Positions 8,238 to 16,337 of a stretch of DNA of 64,000 bases are shown piece by piece. This DNA is from Streptomyces sp. NBC_00234 (lineage in GTDB: Bacteria; Actinomycetota; Actinomycetes; Streptomycetales; Streptomycetaceae), in NCBI RefSeq assembly GCF_036195325.1, contig NZ_CP108101.1:7626001-7690000 (forward strand). Reading direction: 5' to 3'. Each line of letters opens with the position of its first letter. The stretch's first letter is position 1. The translations under genes were made by a program, and so were the position numbers. The notes below the pieces were generated by a model. That model did not search any database, was not told where the DNA came from, and saw only the letters and a program-made list of their open reading frames with translations.

Positions 8238-8765
8238 TCAGTCACCCGTTACCCCGTCGGTCCGCTCTCGCAGGAAGTCGGCGTGGCCGTTGTGGCGGGT
8301 GTACTCCTGGATCATCAACATGTAGACCCACCGCAGGCTGAGCGAAACTCCGCGCGAGGACATGAAGGTCTCGTCGAGGTCGTGCCCGGCCGCCGCCGCG
8401 TCGCACGTGCTGACCTCGGTCCGGTACAGCCCGAAGTCTTTCTCCGCATCGGCTGCGGGAACCCCGTCGAGTCCCTCATTGCCGTCGGACGGGCCGGTGA
8501 AGACATCGCCGACAGCCTCACCCGCGAAGCTTCGCCGGAACCACCATCGTTCTACCTCCGCCATGTGCCGGACCAGGCCGTGGAGATTGAGGTTCGACGG
8601 CTCTACGGTCGTCCGCGCCAATTGGTCCGGCTCGAGGCCGGTGCATTTGGCGAGCAGCGTTTCTCGGTGCCAATTCAGCCAGCCCTCCAACATCTGGCGC
8701 TCGGCTACGGTGCCCAGTTCGCCCAGCTGCTTCGTGCGCTCGACCGGTGGCGCTGTCCATGTCAT
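8238..8765 (-). CDS. DinB-family protein (DUF664)
   Basis: A 175-residue four-helix DinB/YfiT-like protein with the characteristic spaced histidines in LHGLVRHMAEVERWW and EYTRHNGHADFLRE, which form the metal site of this superfamily. Many actinomycete members are thiol (mycothiol) transferases or unknown metalloenzymes. The chosen start MTWTAPPVERTK has AGGG nine bases upstream. An alternative GTG at 8810 adds 15 residues and has a GGAG site. It is a single gene, transcribed away from the small secreted protein at 8921. Confidence 0.8.
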   Translation of the reverse strand: MTWTAPPVERTKQLGELGTVAERQMLEGWLNWHRETLLAKCTGLEPDQLARTTVEPSNLNLHGLVRHMAEVERWWFRRSFAGEAVGDVFTGPSDGNEGLDGVPAADAEKDFGLYRTEVSTCDAAAAGHDLDETFMSSRGVSLSLRWVYMLMIQEYTRHNGHADFLRERTDGVTGD

Positions 8766-8862
8766 GGATCTACCCTGCACCGTCACCTGGGCGGGTTCAA
8801 ACGGGCGCACTTACTGCTCCGTCCGGGGCAAACCGGCAGCTCCGGGGCGGGCGGCCCCGTGA

Positions 8863-8903
8863 TCATCGGGTGTCCGAGTGATCAGCGCTCGGACACCCGA
8901 TGA
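8863..8903. promoter_or_regulatory. Perfect 16-bp inverted repeat just upstream of a secreted-protein start
   Basis: TCATCGGGTGTCCGAG (8863-8878) pairs exactly with CTCGGACACCCGATGA (8888-8903) across a 9-nt loop. The right arm ends five bases before the GAGGAG ribosome site of the gene at 8921. It could be an operator or an mRNA hairpin. It has no T-run, so it does not look like a simple terminator. Confidence 0.6.
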
Positions 8904-8920
8904 CCAACGAGGAGATCGTG

Positions 8921-9220
8921 ATGCGTGTTCGTCAATCGCTGCTGTCCGCCGGTGCCGCCGCCGCACTGATGCTGGGCCTGGCTCCGGCTGCGAGTGCCAC
9001 GGCCACCGCAGGCCACGCGGCAACTGCCCTGAACCCCTGCGGGTTCTACGAGACCGGCTCCGACGCCCGCTACAACCACTGCACGTCCGACGGTTCGAAC
9101 GTCATCATCGAAGTCGAGGTCTTCGGCCCCAACTACGAACGTTGCGTGGGCCCCGGCGACACCTGGCTGGGGTCGGCGAGCAGGATTCAGGGAGCGCACT
9201 ACGTAGGCCGCACCTGCTGA
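8921..9220 (+). CDS. Small secreted four-cysteine protein (DUF6355-like)
   Basis: A 99-residue precursor: signal peptide MRVRQSLLSAGAAAALMLGL, then APAASA as a likely cleavage region. The mature part of about 70 residues has four cysteines (NPCGFYET, NHCTSDG, ERCVGPG, GRTC at the very end), consistent with two disulfides. The pattern resembles the DUF6355 family found near natural-product loci, recalled rather than proven. The ATG at 8921 is preferred over the in-frame ATG at 8900 because GAGGAG (8909-8914) is correctly spaced for it. Function unknown. Confidence 0.7.
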   Translation: MRVRQSLLSAGAAAALMLGLAPAASATATAGHAATALNPCGFYETGSDARYNHCTSDGSNVIIEVEVFGPNYERCVGPGDTWLGSASRIQGAHYVGRTC

Positions 9221-9429
9221 TAATCGCGTTCCCGCGGCAGGCGTCCGACGGGCGAGGTCTCCGGGCGGTCGGGCAGTGCGCCCACCGGCGGAGACCCGTC
9301 CGTCCCAGCCGTGTCCCGCGAGCCGGGGGAACCCTCGAAGCGAGCTGCCGAACCGGGAGCGGCAGGGTCGTAAGGGGCCTCTGGGGCGGCCGTTTCGGAG
9401 TACGACCGGAGTATCAATAGGGTTACCCC

Positions 9430-10548
9430 ATGTCTGCCACGTTGAGCTCCACGAAAACCGCCGCCGCGCTACGAACAACAGCACGTGTCTCCGTCGAGTT
9501 GCTGCTGGTCCTCGTCGCCGCCGCGGCGGTCGTGTGGGCGCTGGGCTGGATGTGGCCGGTCGTCTGGCCGATCGTCGTGGGCCTCTTCCTCACCACGCTG
9601 ACCTGGCCCCCCACCCGCTTCCTCCGCAGCCGCGGATGGCGTCCCGCCCTGGCGGCGTCGTTCGTGACGATCCTGTTCCTTCTCGTGGTCACGGCCATCG
9701 TGGCGCTGATCGCGGTGCCGGTGACCTCCCAGTCCGGCGAGCTGGCCGACGGAGTGGTCGATGGCATCCAGCAGCTGCGCGAGTGGGCCGCCGGTCCGCC
9801 GCTCAACATCGGTGACGACCAGATCTCGGGTGCCTTCGACACCGCGATCGCGCGCGTCCAGGACAGCATCGGCAGCATGGTCACGGCTGTCGCCACGGGC
9901 CTCAGCACCGTGTTGAACGGAGTCGTCACCGCCTTCCTCGCGCTGTTCCTGATGTTCTTCTTCCTCAAGGACGGGCCGCGATTCCTGCCCTGGCTCACGC
10001 GCCAGCTCCCGGGACGGCTCGCCACCGACGTGCCGATCGTGGCCGCGCGCAGCTGGGAGACCCTGGGCTCCTTCGTCCGCTCCCAGGCATTCGTCGGAGT
10101 GCTCGATGCCGTCTTCATCGGTGCCGGCCTGTGGATCCTGGGCGTGCCCCTGGCGCTTCCGCTGGCCGTACTCACCTTCATCTCGGCGTTCGTGCCCATC
10201 GTGGGTGCCCTGTTCGCAGGGCTGGTGGCGGTGCTCATCGCCCTGGTGTCGAACGGCCTGACGGACGCGCTGATCGTGCTGGCCATCATCGTTGTGGTGC
10301 AGCAACTCGAGGGCAACGTGTTCCAGCCCATGATCCAGAGCCGTGGGCTCGGACTGCACGCGGCGGTGGTCCTGCTGGCGGTGACGTTGGGCGGCAGCCT
10401 GGCCGGCATCGTGGGCAGCCTGCTCGCCGTACCGGCAGCGGCTCTGGTCGCGGTGGTCTGGAACTACCTGCGCGAGCAGCTCAGCGAGCCGCAGGTGGAG
10501 CCGGAGCCCGACGACGACTCGCTCGTCGGCGCCGCCGTCGCTTCGTAG
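9430..10548 (+). CDS. AI-2E family membrane transporter
   Basis: A 372-residue integral membrane protein of the AI-2E/PerM family (YhhQ/TqsA type). Hydrophobic pairs occur at about residues 22-60 and 72-95. A soluble stretch (residues 100-165) follows, then LALFLMFFFLKDGPRFLPWL, and the conserved C-terminal block of membrane spans with FISAFVPIVGALFAGLVAVL and LEGNVFQPMIQSRGLGLHAA. Family members export or import small solutes, with roles reported in autoinducer-2 and Na+/H+ transport; the substrate is unknown here. The acidic tail EPEPDDDSLVG is typical of actinobacterial members. Confidence 0.9.
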   Translation: MSATLSSTKTAAALRTTARVSVELLLVLVAAAAVVWALGWMWPVVWPIVVGLFLTTLTWPPTRFLRSRGWRPALAASFVTILFLLVVTAIVALIAVPVTSQSGELADGVVDGIQQLREWAAGPPLNIGDDQISGAFDTAIARVQDSIGSMVTAVATGLSTVLNGVVTAFLALFLMFFFLKDGPRFLPWLTRQLPGRLATDVPIVAARSWETLGSFVRSQAFVGVLDAVFIGAGLWILGVPLALPLAVLTFISAFVPIVGALFAGLVAVLIALVSNGLTDALIVLAIIVVVQQLEGNVFQPMIQSRGLGLHAAVVLLAVTLGGSLAGIVGSLLAVPAAALVAVVWNYLREQLSEPQVEPEPDDDSLVGAAVAS

Positions 10549-10618
10549 CCTTCGAGCTGTGCACGATCCGGAGCAGGCACGATTCGAGGGCGCGCGAGCG
10601 AGGGGAAGAGGTACCGGA

Positions 10619-11161
10619 ATGGCACGCGTTACGGCTGTGAGCAGCAATGGGACGTACTCGTTCAGTAAGCCGAACCGCCCGAGCGTCATGCTCCTCGCCG
10701 GTCTCGGCGTGGAGGGCGACGTCCACGCGGGGGAGACCATCAAGCACCAGTTCCGTATGACGTACGAGCCTGATCTGCCCAACCTGCGTCAGGTGCACCT
10801 CATCCACGAGGAACTCTTCGACGAACTCGCCGCCAAGGGGTTCGCCGTCGCGGCGGGCGCGCTCGGGGAGAACATCACCACGCGCGGGGTCGACCTGCTC
10901 GGCCTCCCCACCGGGGCGCTGCTGCACCTCGGTGAGGAGGCGGTCGTGGAGGTGACGGGGCTGCGCAACCCGTGCGCGAAGATCAACGGGTTCCAGCAGG
11001 GCCTGCTCCAGGAGGTCTTCGAACTCGACGCCACGACGGGGGAGTTCGTATTCAAGTCCGGGATCATGGGGGTGGTCCGGCACGGGGGGAATGTCCGCCC
11101 CGGTGACGTGATCGAAGTCGAGCTGCCCGTCGGCCCCCACCGTCCATTGGAACGCGTCTAG
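10619..11161 (+). CDS. MOSC-domain protein
   Basis: A 180-residue stand-alone MOSC (molybdenum cofactor sulfurase C-terminal) domain. Landmarks are LAGLGVEGDVHAG, GALGENITTRG, GALLHLGEEAVVEVTGLRNP and the conserved Cys of RNPCAKING. These domains transfer or bind sulfur at molybdenum enzymes; the partner is not encoded nearby. The start is ATG 10619 with GGAAGAGG upstream, and the open frame before it (from 10559) is arginine-rich shadow. Its TAG stop is part of CTAG 11158-11161, which marks the left border of an IS relic. Confidence 0.87.
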   Translation: MARVTAVSSNGTYSFSKPNRPSVMLLAGLGVEGDVHAGETIKHQFRMTYEPDLPNLRQVHLIHEELFDELAAKGFAVAAGALGENITTRGVDLLGLPTGALLHLGEEAVVEVTGLRNPCAKINGFQQGLLQEVFELDATTGEFVFKSGIMGVVRHGGNVRPGDVIEVELPVGPHRPLERV

Positions 11162-11278
11162 GCCGTTTCTTCGGATCGCTGCATCAACAAACTCAAGCAG
11201 TGGCGTGGCCTGGCCACCCGTTACGACAAGACCGCCACCATCCACATCTGTCAGCCAGGTGATCCAAACGAGAGGCCC
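11161..11278 (+). mobile_element. IS5-type element relic (118 bp) between convergent genes
   Basis: It begins GGCCGTTTCTTCGGATC and ends GATCCAAACGAGAGGCCC, imperfect inverted ends, flanked by TA on both sides (11159-11160 and 11279-11280). Inside, CINKLKQWRGLATRYDKTAT is the C-terminal motif of IS5-type transposases and closely matches the text at 4935-5010. Everything else of the element is lost. Confidence 0.78.
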
Positions 11279-11940
11279 TAGCTGCCAACTGCGGCGACGG
11301 TAATCACAGTGACTGCGACCATCGCCGCCTGCATGTCACGGATGGCGGCGCGGACACTCTCGGCCGCCCATTGCCCTGTGGCGACCTCCTCCATCCGCGA
11401 GGCAACCTGCTTGCCGTGGTCGTCGGGGAAAGCCAGACGGTGCAGTTTGGCCGAGTGGACCAGCGCGATGAGGCCCGCTGTCCGTGAGTCCGGAACGGCG
11501 CCGTCCAGCACCACGGCCCGGAGCCGTTCCCGCAGTTCCCGTTCCACCGCGCCGTCGGCCTCGGGGTAGCGACGTATCGGGAACACGCCGAGTACCTTGT
11601 GCTTCTCGTCCACGACCACCCCACGCTGGCACAGGCTCTCGAGAGTCGCGGCGACGGCCTTGGACCGGTCCTTCGTCAGCCAGTCCGTCACCCGGCACTT
11701 GCCGCGACCCCGCATCCAGGTCTCGATCAGTGCCGTCCGACTGTCGGCCAACGCGTCTCCGGTCGGAGTGGTGTCCACCAGTTCGAGGTATTTGCCCTTG
11801 ACTGAAACCTTCCCTGCCAGCACCAGTTCGAGCAGGATCCCGCCCGACACCGCCCAGCTGGCGGCTTCCCGCTGCTTCGCCGATCCGGACTCGTCATCCA
11901 GGGACAGCAGCATGATCTCTTCGGCCAGCGTGATCGCCAT
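11278..11940 (-). CDS. GPP34 (Golgi phosphoprotein 3-like) family protein
   Basis: A 220-residue protein with the GPP34 pattern: TLAEEIMLLSLDDESG at the N-terminus, then AVSGGILLELVLAGKVSV, a central block RGKCRVTDWLTKDRSKAVAA and RVVVDEKHKVLGVFPIRRYP-like strand (GVVVDEKHKVLGVFPIRRYP), and a C-terminal helix bundle. Eukaryotic members bind PI4P; streptomycetes carry many paralogues of unknown role, presumably membrane-associated. A GGGGG site lies upstream of the ATG. Its TAG stop is formed at the right edge of the IS relic; before the insertion this stop and that of the MOSC gene shared one CTAG. Confidence 0.85.
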   Translation of the reverse strand: MAITLAEEIMLLSLDDESGSAKQREAASWAVSGGILLELVLAGKVSVKGKYLELVDTTPTGDALADSRTALIETWMRGRGKCRVTDWLTKDRSKAVAATLESLCQRGVVVDEKHKVLGVFPIRRYPEADGAVERELRERLRAVVLDGAVPDSRTAGLIALVHSAKLHRLAFPDDHGKQVASRMEEVATGQWAAESVRAAIRDMQAAMVAVTVITVAAVGS

Positions 11941-12098
11941 ACTCGCTACCCCCTACACCCAGTGATCGCATTCCCTCTGATCAGACGCCCGGCTCACCGG
12001 GGAAGTTCCCTTGCGCGCTCCGGCTCCCTGATGTCGTCTCGAATCGTTCCTACTGACTGGCTTGATCCAAAAGGAATGATTTAGTGAACTGAGTCGGA

Positions 12099-12267
12099 GT
12101 CTTGTCGTTGGTTGGGCCCACGGATCCGTTCTTCATCGACAAGGTCGGTGATGCCGTGGGCCTCTACCTGGACGCTCCGGAAAGAGCACTGGTTCTCTGC
12201 GTGGACGAGAAGTCGCGAATCCAGGCCCTGGACCGGTTCCAGCCCGTCTCGGAGCGCCGGCATGGTC
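12099..12267 (+). pseudogene. IS630-family transposase fragment
   Basis: The translation GPTDPFFIDKVGDAVGLYLD followed by ALVLCVDEKSRIQALDRFQP is the segment around the first catalytic Asp of IS630-type transposases (family text VLCVDEKSQIQALDR). Both the upstream DNA-binding part and the downstream D and E motifs are missing. It lies between the GPP34 start and the methyltransferase stop. Confidence 0.78.
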
Positions 12268-12303
12268 GCCTGCGAGGGCCGGCCCGCCCGCCGGCCCTCC
12301 TGG

Positions 12304-13065
12304 TCACCCTGCCGTCGGCGGGACCTCGACGACGAAGAACAGGAAGCCGATCTTGGTCGAAAGGGCGTCGAAGTCGTCGGGGAAGAGCTCGCGGGCGGCC
12401 GGGTCGGGCTGCGGCTCGCTGATGACGGAGAGGCGGAAGCCGGCGGCGGTGAAAGCGTCCGTCATCGCGTGCAACGGCCTGCGCCAGAAGCTCATCGGGA
12501 CGGACTGTCCGCCGAACGTCATGTCGCAGGTATAGCTGGTGGTCGCGAAGTAGTCGGGCCGAGGGTTCTGGATCGCGTAGTCCACGAAGGGGTGCTGGAC
12601 TGACGCGATCAGGCGACCACCGGGCTTGAGTACGCGCCGCATCTCGGCCAGCGTCGGCCCCCAGTCCTCCAGATAGTGCAGCACCAGCGACGCGACCACG
12701 TCGTCGAACGCGCCGTCCGCGAACGGCAGGGGGTCCTTCAGGTCGACCACGTGCAAGGCCGCGTCGTCGCCGAGCCGCCGCCTGGCCAATGCCACCATCC
12801 CCGCGCTGGAGTCGATGCCGGTGACGACGGCACCACGCTCGCGCAGTGCAGCGGACAGGGGGCCCGAGCCGCAGCCCGCGTCCAGGATCCGGCGGCCGGC
12901 CACGTCTCCGGCGAGGGCCGTCATCGCGGGACGCTCGTAGTACGCGTTCAGGATGTTCTTCTCGTTGTCCGCCGAGTACGCCTCGGCGAAGCTGTCGTAG
13001 TCATTCACCTGGGCCGTATCCGCAGGCTGGGTGAGAGTCTCGGGCACGTCGGTTACGCGTTCCAT
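12304..13065 (-). CDS. Class I SAM-dependent methyltransferase
   Basis: A 253-residue Rossmann-fold methyltransferase. SAM-binding motif I is RILDAGCGSGPLSAALRERG (residues 60-79), motif II ends GIDSSAGMVALARR, motif III is LPFADGAFDDVVASLVLHYL, and LKPGGRLIASVQHP matches the post-IV region. The C-terminal part (SYTCDMTFGGQSVPMSFWRRP) shapes the acceptor site. Small-molecule methylation is likely; the substrate is unknown. It is divergent from the AlkZ-like gene with a 163-bp gap. Confidence 0.88.
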   Translation of the reverse strand: MERVTDVPETLTQPADTAQVNDYDSFAEAYSADNEKNILNAYYERPAMTALAGDVAGRRILDAGCGSGPLSAALRERGAVVTGIDSSAGMVALARRRLGDDAALHVVDLKDPLPFADGAFDDVVASLVLHYLEDWGPTLAEMRRVLKPGGRLIASVQHPFVDYAIQNPRPDYFATTSYTCDMTFGGQSVPMSFWRRPLHAMTDAFTAAGFRLSVISEPQPDPAARELFPDDFDALSTKIGFLFFVVEVPPTAG

Positions 13066-13228
13066 CCGTGCAGCCTAGTAGTCACATGATCCGCCGGGGC
13101 GGAACCCGGATAGCTCGTCGAGGGTGTGCGGCGCCGTCCTCGCTTCCGGTCGTGCCCCGTGCGAAGCGTCGAATGAATGTACGAAACACTCTGGCGTCGG
13201 TCTGTCGGAGCACGGCACAATTCGACGA

Positions 13229-14368
13229 GTGAAGATCACCGCGCGCGAGCTCAACCGCGCCACTCTGGGCCGTCAGTTGCTCCTGGAACGGCAGGCGCTG
13301 AGCGTCCCCGAGGCGTTCCGTCGTGTTGTCGCGGTGCAGGCGCAGTTCGCGGCTTCGCCGTACGTGGCGTTGTGGAACCGGCTCACCGACTTCGCCGCGG
13401 ACGATCTTGATGCCGGTTTCGCCGACCGCGCGGTCGTCAAGGCGACTCTGATGCGGATCACGCTCCACGCGGTGCACGCCGACGACTACCAGGCGTTCCG
13501 CGAGGCGATGCAGGCGACGCTGTACGGCTCGCGCCTGGGTTTCCGCTTTTCCGCTTCGGGGCTTACGCCGGCGGACGGCGACGCGTTGGTGCCGGAGTTG
13601 CTGTCATTCGCCGACCGGGCCAGGACGGCCGCGGAGTTGAAGGCGTGGCTCGAAGAGCGCCTCGGCGCGGACAAGCAGCCGGAGGCGTGGTGGGGGCTCA
13701 AGGCGTACGCGCCCCTGCACCATGTTCCGACGGGCGGCCCCTGGTCGTTCGCCACCCGGTCGTCGTTCGTCGCGGCGCGAACCGGGCCGGTGCCCTCCGG
13801 GCGGCAGGGGGCAGGGCAGGCTCTGCAGGCCCTCGTCCTGCGCTACCTGGATGGGTTCGGTCCTGCCTCGGTGGCGGACGTGGCCCAGTTCGCCATGGTG
13901 CAACGCACGCCGGTCCGCGAGGCGCTCGACGCGCTCGGCGACTCCGTCGAGCGTTTCGAGGGGCCCGAGGGTGTGGTCCTGTTCGACACTCCGGGAGCCC
14001 TGCGCCCGCCCGAGGACACCCCGGCCCCGCCCCGGCTCATGGCGATGTGGGACAGCACCCTGCTCGCGTACGCCGACCGCAGCAGGATGATTCCCCCGTC
14101 GTATCGCCGACTCGTGATCCGCAACAACGGCGACGTGTTGCCCACCCTGCTGGTCGACGGCTACGTCGCAGGCGTGTGGCGCGCCGTCGACGGCGGCATC
14201 GAGGCCACGGCCTTCCACGAGCTCCCGGCCTCGGTCTGGGAGGCACTCGCGGCGGAAGCGCGTTCGCTGTCGGCGCTGCTGGCCGACCGCGACCCCCTCG
14301 TGTACGGCCGTTACCACCACTGGTGGGCCAAACTTCCCGAGGCCCGGACCCGCCTGCTGCCCGCTTGA
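13229..14368 (+). CDS. AlkZ/YcaQ-like DNA glycosylase (winged-helix HTH_42 family)
   Basis: A 379-residue protein starting at GTG 13229 (KITARELNRATLGRQLLLER). The catalytic QxQ motif of the AlkZ family is visible as Q37-A-Q39 in VVAVQAQFAASP, the same numbers as in the azinomycin-resistance glycosylase AlkZ. Further family text includes VVKATLMRITLHAVHADDY and PRLMAMWDSTLLAYADRSRM. AlkZ-type enzymes unhook DNA interstrand crosslinks or remove bulky alkylated bases. The 35 extra upstream codons of the open frame lack a ribosome site. The single GNAT gene downstream may be co-transcribed. Confidence 0.82.
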   Translation: MKITARELNRATLGRQLLLERQALSVPEAFRRVVAVQAQFAASPYVALWNRLTDFAADDLDAGFADRAVVKATLMRITLHAVHADDYQAFREAMQATLYGSRLGFRFSASGLTPADGDALVPELLSFADRARTAAELKAWLEERLGADKQPEAWWGLKAYAPLHHVPTGGPWSFATRSSFVAARTGPVPSGRQGAGQALQALVLRYLDGFGPASVADVAQFAMVQRTPVREALDALGDSVERFEGPEGVVLFDTPGALRPPEDTPAPPRLMAMWDSTLLAYADRSRMIPPSYRRLVIRNNGDVLPTLLVDGYVAGVWRAVDGGIEATAFHELPASVWEALAAEARSLSALLADRDPLVYGRYHHWWAKLPEARTRLLPA

Positions 14369-14422
14369 AGCATCGAGCGGAGCTGGCTGGTCAGGAGCCC
14401 TGACCTGTGCTTCCATTCCGCG

Positions 14423-15019
14423 ATGAAGATCGAGAGCGCCGGTGCGGCCGGCGGACGTCCTGTCCCGCAGGTCCGTCGCAGGGCCGATCACGACCTGGCC
14501 GCCTGCGCCGGCGTGCTCGCTGCCGTCCACGAGCGCGACGGCTATCCGGTGAACTGGCCCGACCGGCCCGGCGACTGGCTGGCGCCGCCGTCGCTTCTGT
14601 CGGCCTGGGTGGTGGAACTGGACGGGCGGATCGTCGGCCACATCGGGCTGTGCCGAAGCGACGAGGACGACGTGGCACCTCGCTTGTGGAGTACCCGAGC
14701 AGGTGGGCGTACGGACGCGACGGCCGTGGTGTGCCGGCTGTTCGTCGCTCCGGCCGCCCGTGGTCGTGGGATCGGTGCGTTGCTGATGGCGCAGGCCGTC
14801 GGGGAGGCGCGGGAACGCGGTCTGCATCCGGTCCTTGATGTGGTCGCGTCGGACACCGCGGCGACAGCGCTGTACGAGCAGCTGGGCTGGGAACTGCTGG
14901 CCACGGTCGAACGGCAGTGGGAGCCCCACGGGACTGTGACCCTCCGCTGCTACGCGGCGCCGACGGCTCCGGCCTGGCCGCCTGGTCGGACGTCGGTCAC
15001 CACGTCAAACGAGGGGTGA
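14423..15019 (+). CDS. GNAT-family N-acetyltransferase
   Basis: A 198-residue acetyltransferase. The acetyl-CoA loop is RLFVAPAARGRGIGALLMAQ (motif A, Q/RxxGxG as ARGRGIG), preceded by LDGRIVGHIGL and followed by LDVVASDTAATALYEQLGWE. It starts 54 bp after the AlkZ-like gene on the same strand, so co-transcription is possible. The acceptor is unknown. Confidence 0.85.
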   Translation: MKIESAGAAGGRPVPQVRRRADHDLAACAGVLAAVHERDGYPVNWPDRPGDWLAPPSLLSAWVVELDGRIVGHIGLCRSDEDDVAPRLWSTRAGGRTDATAVVCRLFVAPAARGRGIGALLMAQAVGEARERGLHPVLDVVASDTAATALYEQLGWELLATVERQWEPHGTVTLRCYAAPTAPAWPPGRTSVTTSNEG

Positions 15020-15127
15020 CCACCTGCGGGCGGGATCGACTCCCGCACCACGCTCCGGTGCTCTGACCGCGCTGCCGCTTCTGCGAACCGGACTTTTCAC
15101 ACGATGAGTTGGTCATGCGCGAAGCCA

Positions 15128-15198
15128 GGTCCTGTCGTTAAACTCCGTCTGCCGCGCGGTGTCTGGCACGCATGCTCGCGGCGTTTGACGACAGGCCC
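15128..15198. mobile_element. 71-bp MITE-like element
   Basis: The ends are GGTCCTGTCGTTAAAC (15128-15143) and, reversed, GGGCCTGTCGTCAAAC (15183-15198), 16-bp inverted repeats with two differences. The right end abuts CTAG (15198-15201), the same tetramer used as target elsewhere in the window. The left flank reads CCAGG. There is no coding content. Confidence 0.65.
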
Positions 15199-15248
15199 TA
15201 GGTACGTCTACTCATGTGGCGGTTCCCGGCGTCCCGCAGGATGCGGGC

Positions 15249-15989
15249 ATGCGATCAAACCTCCTCCCCAAGTCCGTTCTCGTGGCCGCACTCGGCTGCC
15301 TGGTCCTGTCCGGCTGCGGTACCCAGCACGCCTCCGCCGATCGGACCCCTGCGGGAAGCGCCGTCTCGGTGGCGAAGCCGCTCGGCGCCAAGCACGGCGG
15401 CTCCGATCCCGTGATGCGGTTTCTCGAACTGAACGTCGGCATCATGGAGAGCTGCTCCCCTGACGCCCCCAGCGGCAGTGATGGCCCACTGTCGCCCGAG
15501 GGCCTGGCGTTGTTGGCGGATGAGCCTGAGCCGAGGTACGGGCCGGGCGAGACCCCGCCGGGTGTCCCGAACGCCGAGGGTGACATCCCGGTCCCGCTCG
15601 ACGATCCGGCGCCGCCGGAGCCGAACCGCGCCACCAGACCCAAGCCCGTCCAGGAAGTGCCGCTGACGGGTGTCGACAAGTGCAGCGGCAGAGAGCACGC
15701 GCAGCGCATCAGTACGGCGTTCAAGGGCGCGAAGGCGGTCGGCTACCGGGAGTTGCACCAGAAGCTGACGGGCTTGGACTACCCGGCGTCGCGGATCCAC
15801 CGTATGGCGAACCACGCGGGCGATCCCCGGGTCAGGCTCGACTTGCGGTTCATGGGCAGCCAGTTGGCTCTTGAGATCACCTGCACGAACGGCGGGGTCG
15901 TGGTCGAAGCGTTCGGCGCTTCGGAGGAGGAGCGGGTGCGGGTGACCGAGGTCAAGCGAAAGTCGGTGCTGGACGCGCCCACGTCCTGA
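15249..15989 (+). CDS. Putative lipoprotein, unknown family
   Basis: A 246-residue precursor with a lipoprotein signal: MRSNLLPKSVLVAALGCLVL followed by the lipobox LSGC. The mature protein has an acidic proline-rich linker (EPEPRYGPGETPP, PVPLDDPAPPEPN) and a C-terminal globular part with three further cysteines (ESCSP, DKCSG, ITCTN) and the strand-rich RLDLRFMGSQLALEITC. The start ATG 15249 is preferred to the upstream in-frame ATG 15216 because the lipoprotein signal begins there. Function unknown. Confidence 0.75.
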   Translation: MRSNLLPKSVLVAALGCLVLSGCGTQHASADRTPAGSAVSVAKPLGAKHGGSDPVMRFLELNVGIMESCSPDAPSGSDGPLSPEGLALLADEPEPRYGPGETPPGVPNAEGDIPVPLDDPAPPEPNRATRPKPVQEVPLTGVDKCSGREHAQRISTAFKGAKAVGYRELHQKLTGLDYPASRIHRMANHAGDPRVRLDLRFMGSQLALEITCTNGGVVVEAFGASEEERVRVTEVKRKSVLDAPTS

Positions 15990-16337
15990 CCGGAGCCGCG
16001 CGAGGGGATGGCGGGCCGGTGTGGGGTGCCGGTGCGCGGAATCGGGGCGGTGGCCAGGCGGACCTGGCCGCCGCCCCGCCGTCGTGGTGCTGCGCCCCGC
16101 GGGCGTACCAGGCCCCGACAACCCCCTTGCGGTGCAGGGGGGATGGCGCCGCGCGGCGCCACATCCGGTGGCGTGGTGTGGGGCTCGGCAAGGGCGCGTC
16201 CGTGCATGTGTTGGCCGCTGCTTCACCGTGGCGACACTCCGAGGATCGCCTCGTCAACGCGGTTTGACGACCGTGATATGGGCATGTCAACCTCGTCGTC
16301 GCGGTACCCCACGCCGCGGTCAATGAGGAGGACGTAG
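15990..16337. other. 348-bp gap upstream of the NPP1-like gene
   Basis: GC-rich intergenic DNA without a supported gene. The last 60 bases become less GC-rich and should hold the promoter of the next gene, with AGGAGG just before its TTG start. Confidence 0.45.

Noticed and set aside
10469..10782. Antisense frame over the AI-2E transporter end and MOSC start
   Set aside because: Shadow of two genes with clear families.
15025..15095. A tRNA-like sequence on the minus strand (GCGGG-loop-CCCGC T-arm and a CACC/GGTG stem)
   Set aside because: The acceptor stem does not pair, position 33 is not T, the D-arm is imperfect and the T-loop lacks TTC. At best it is a decayed tRNA.
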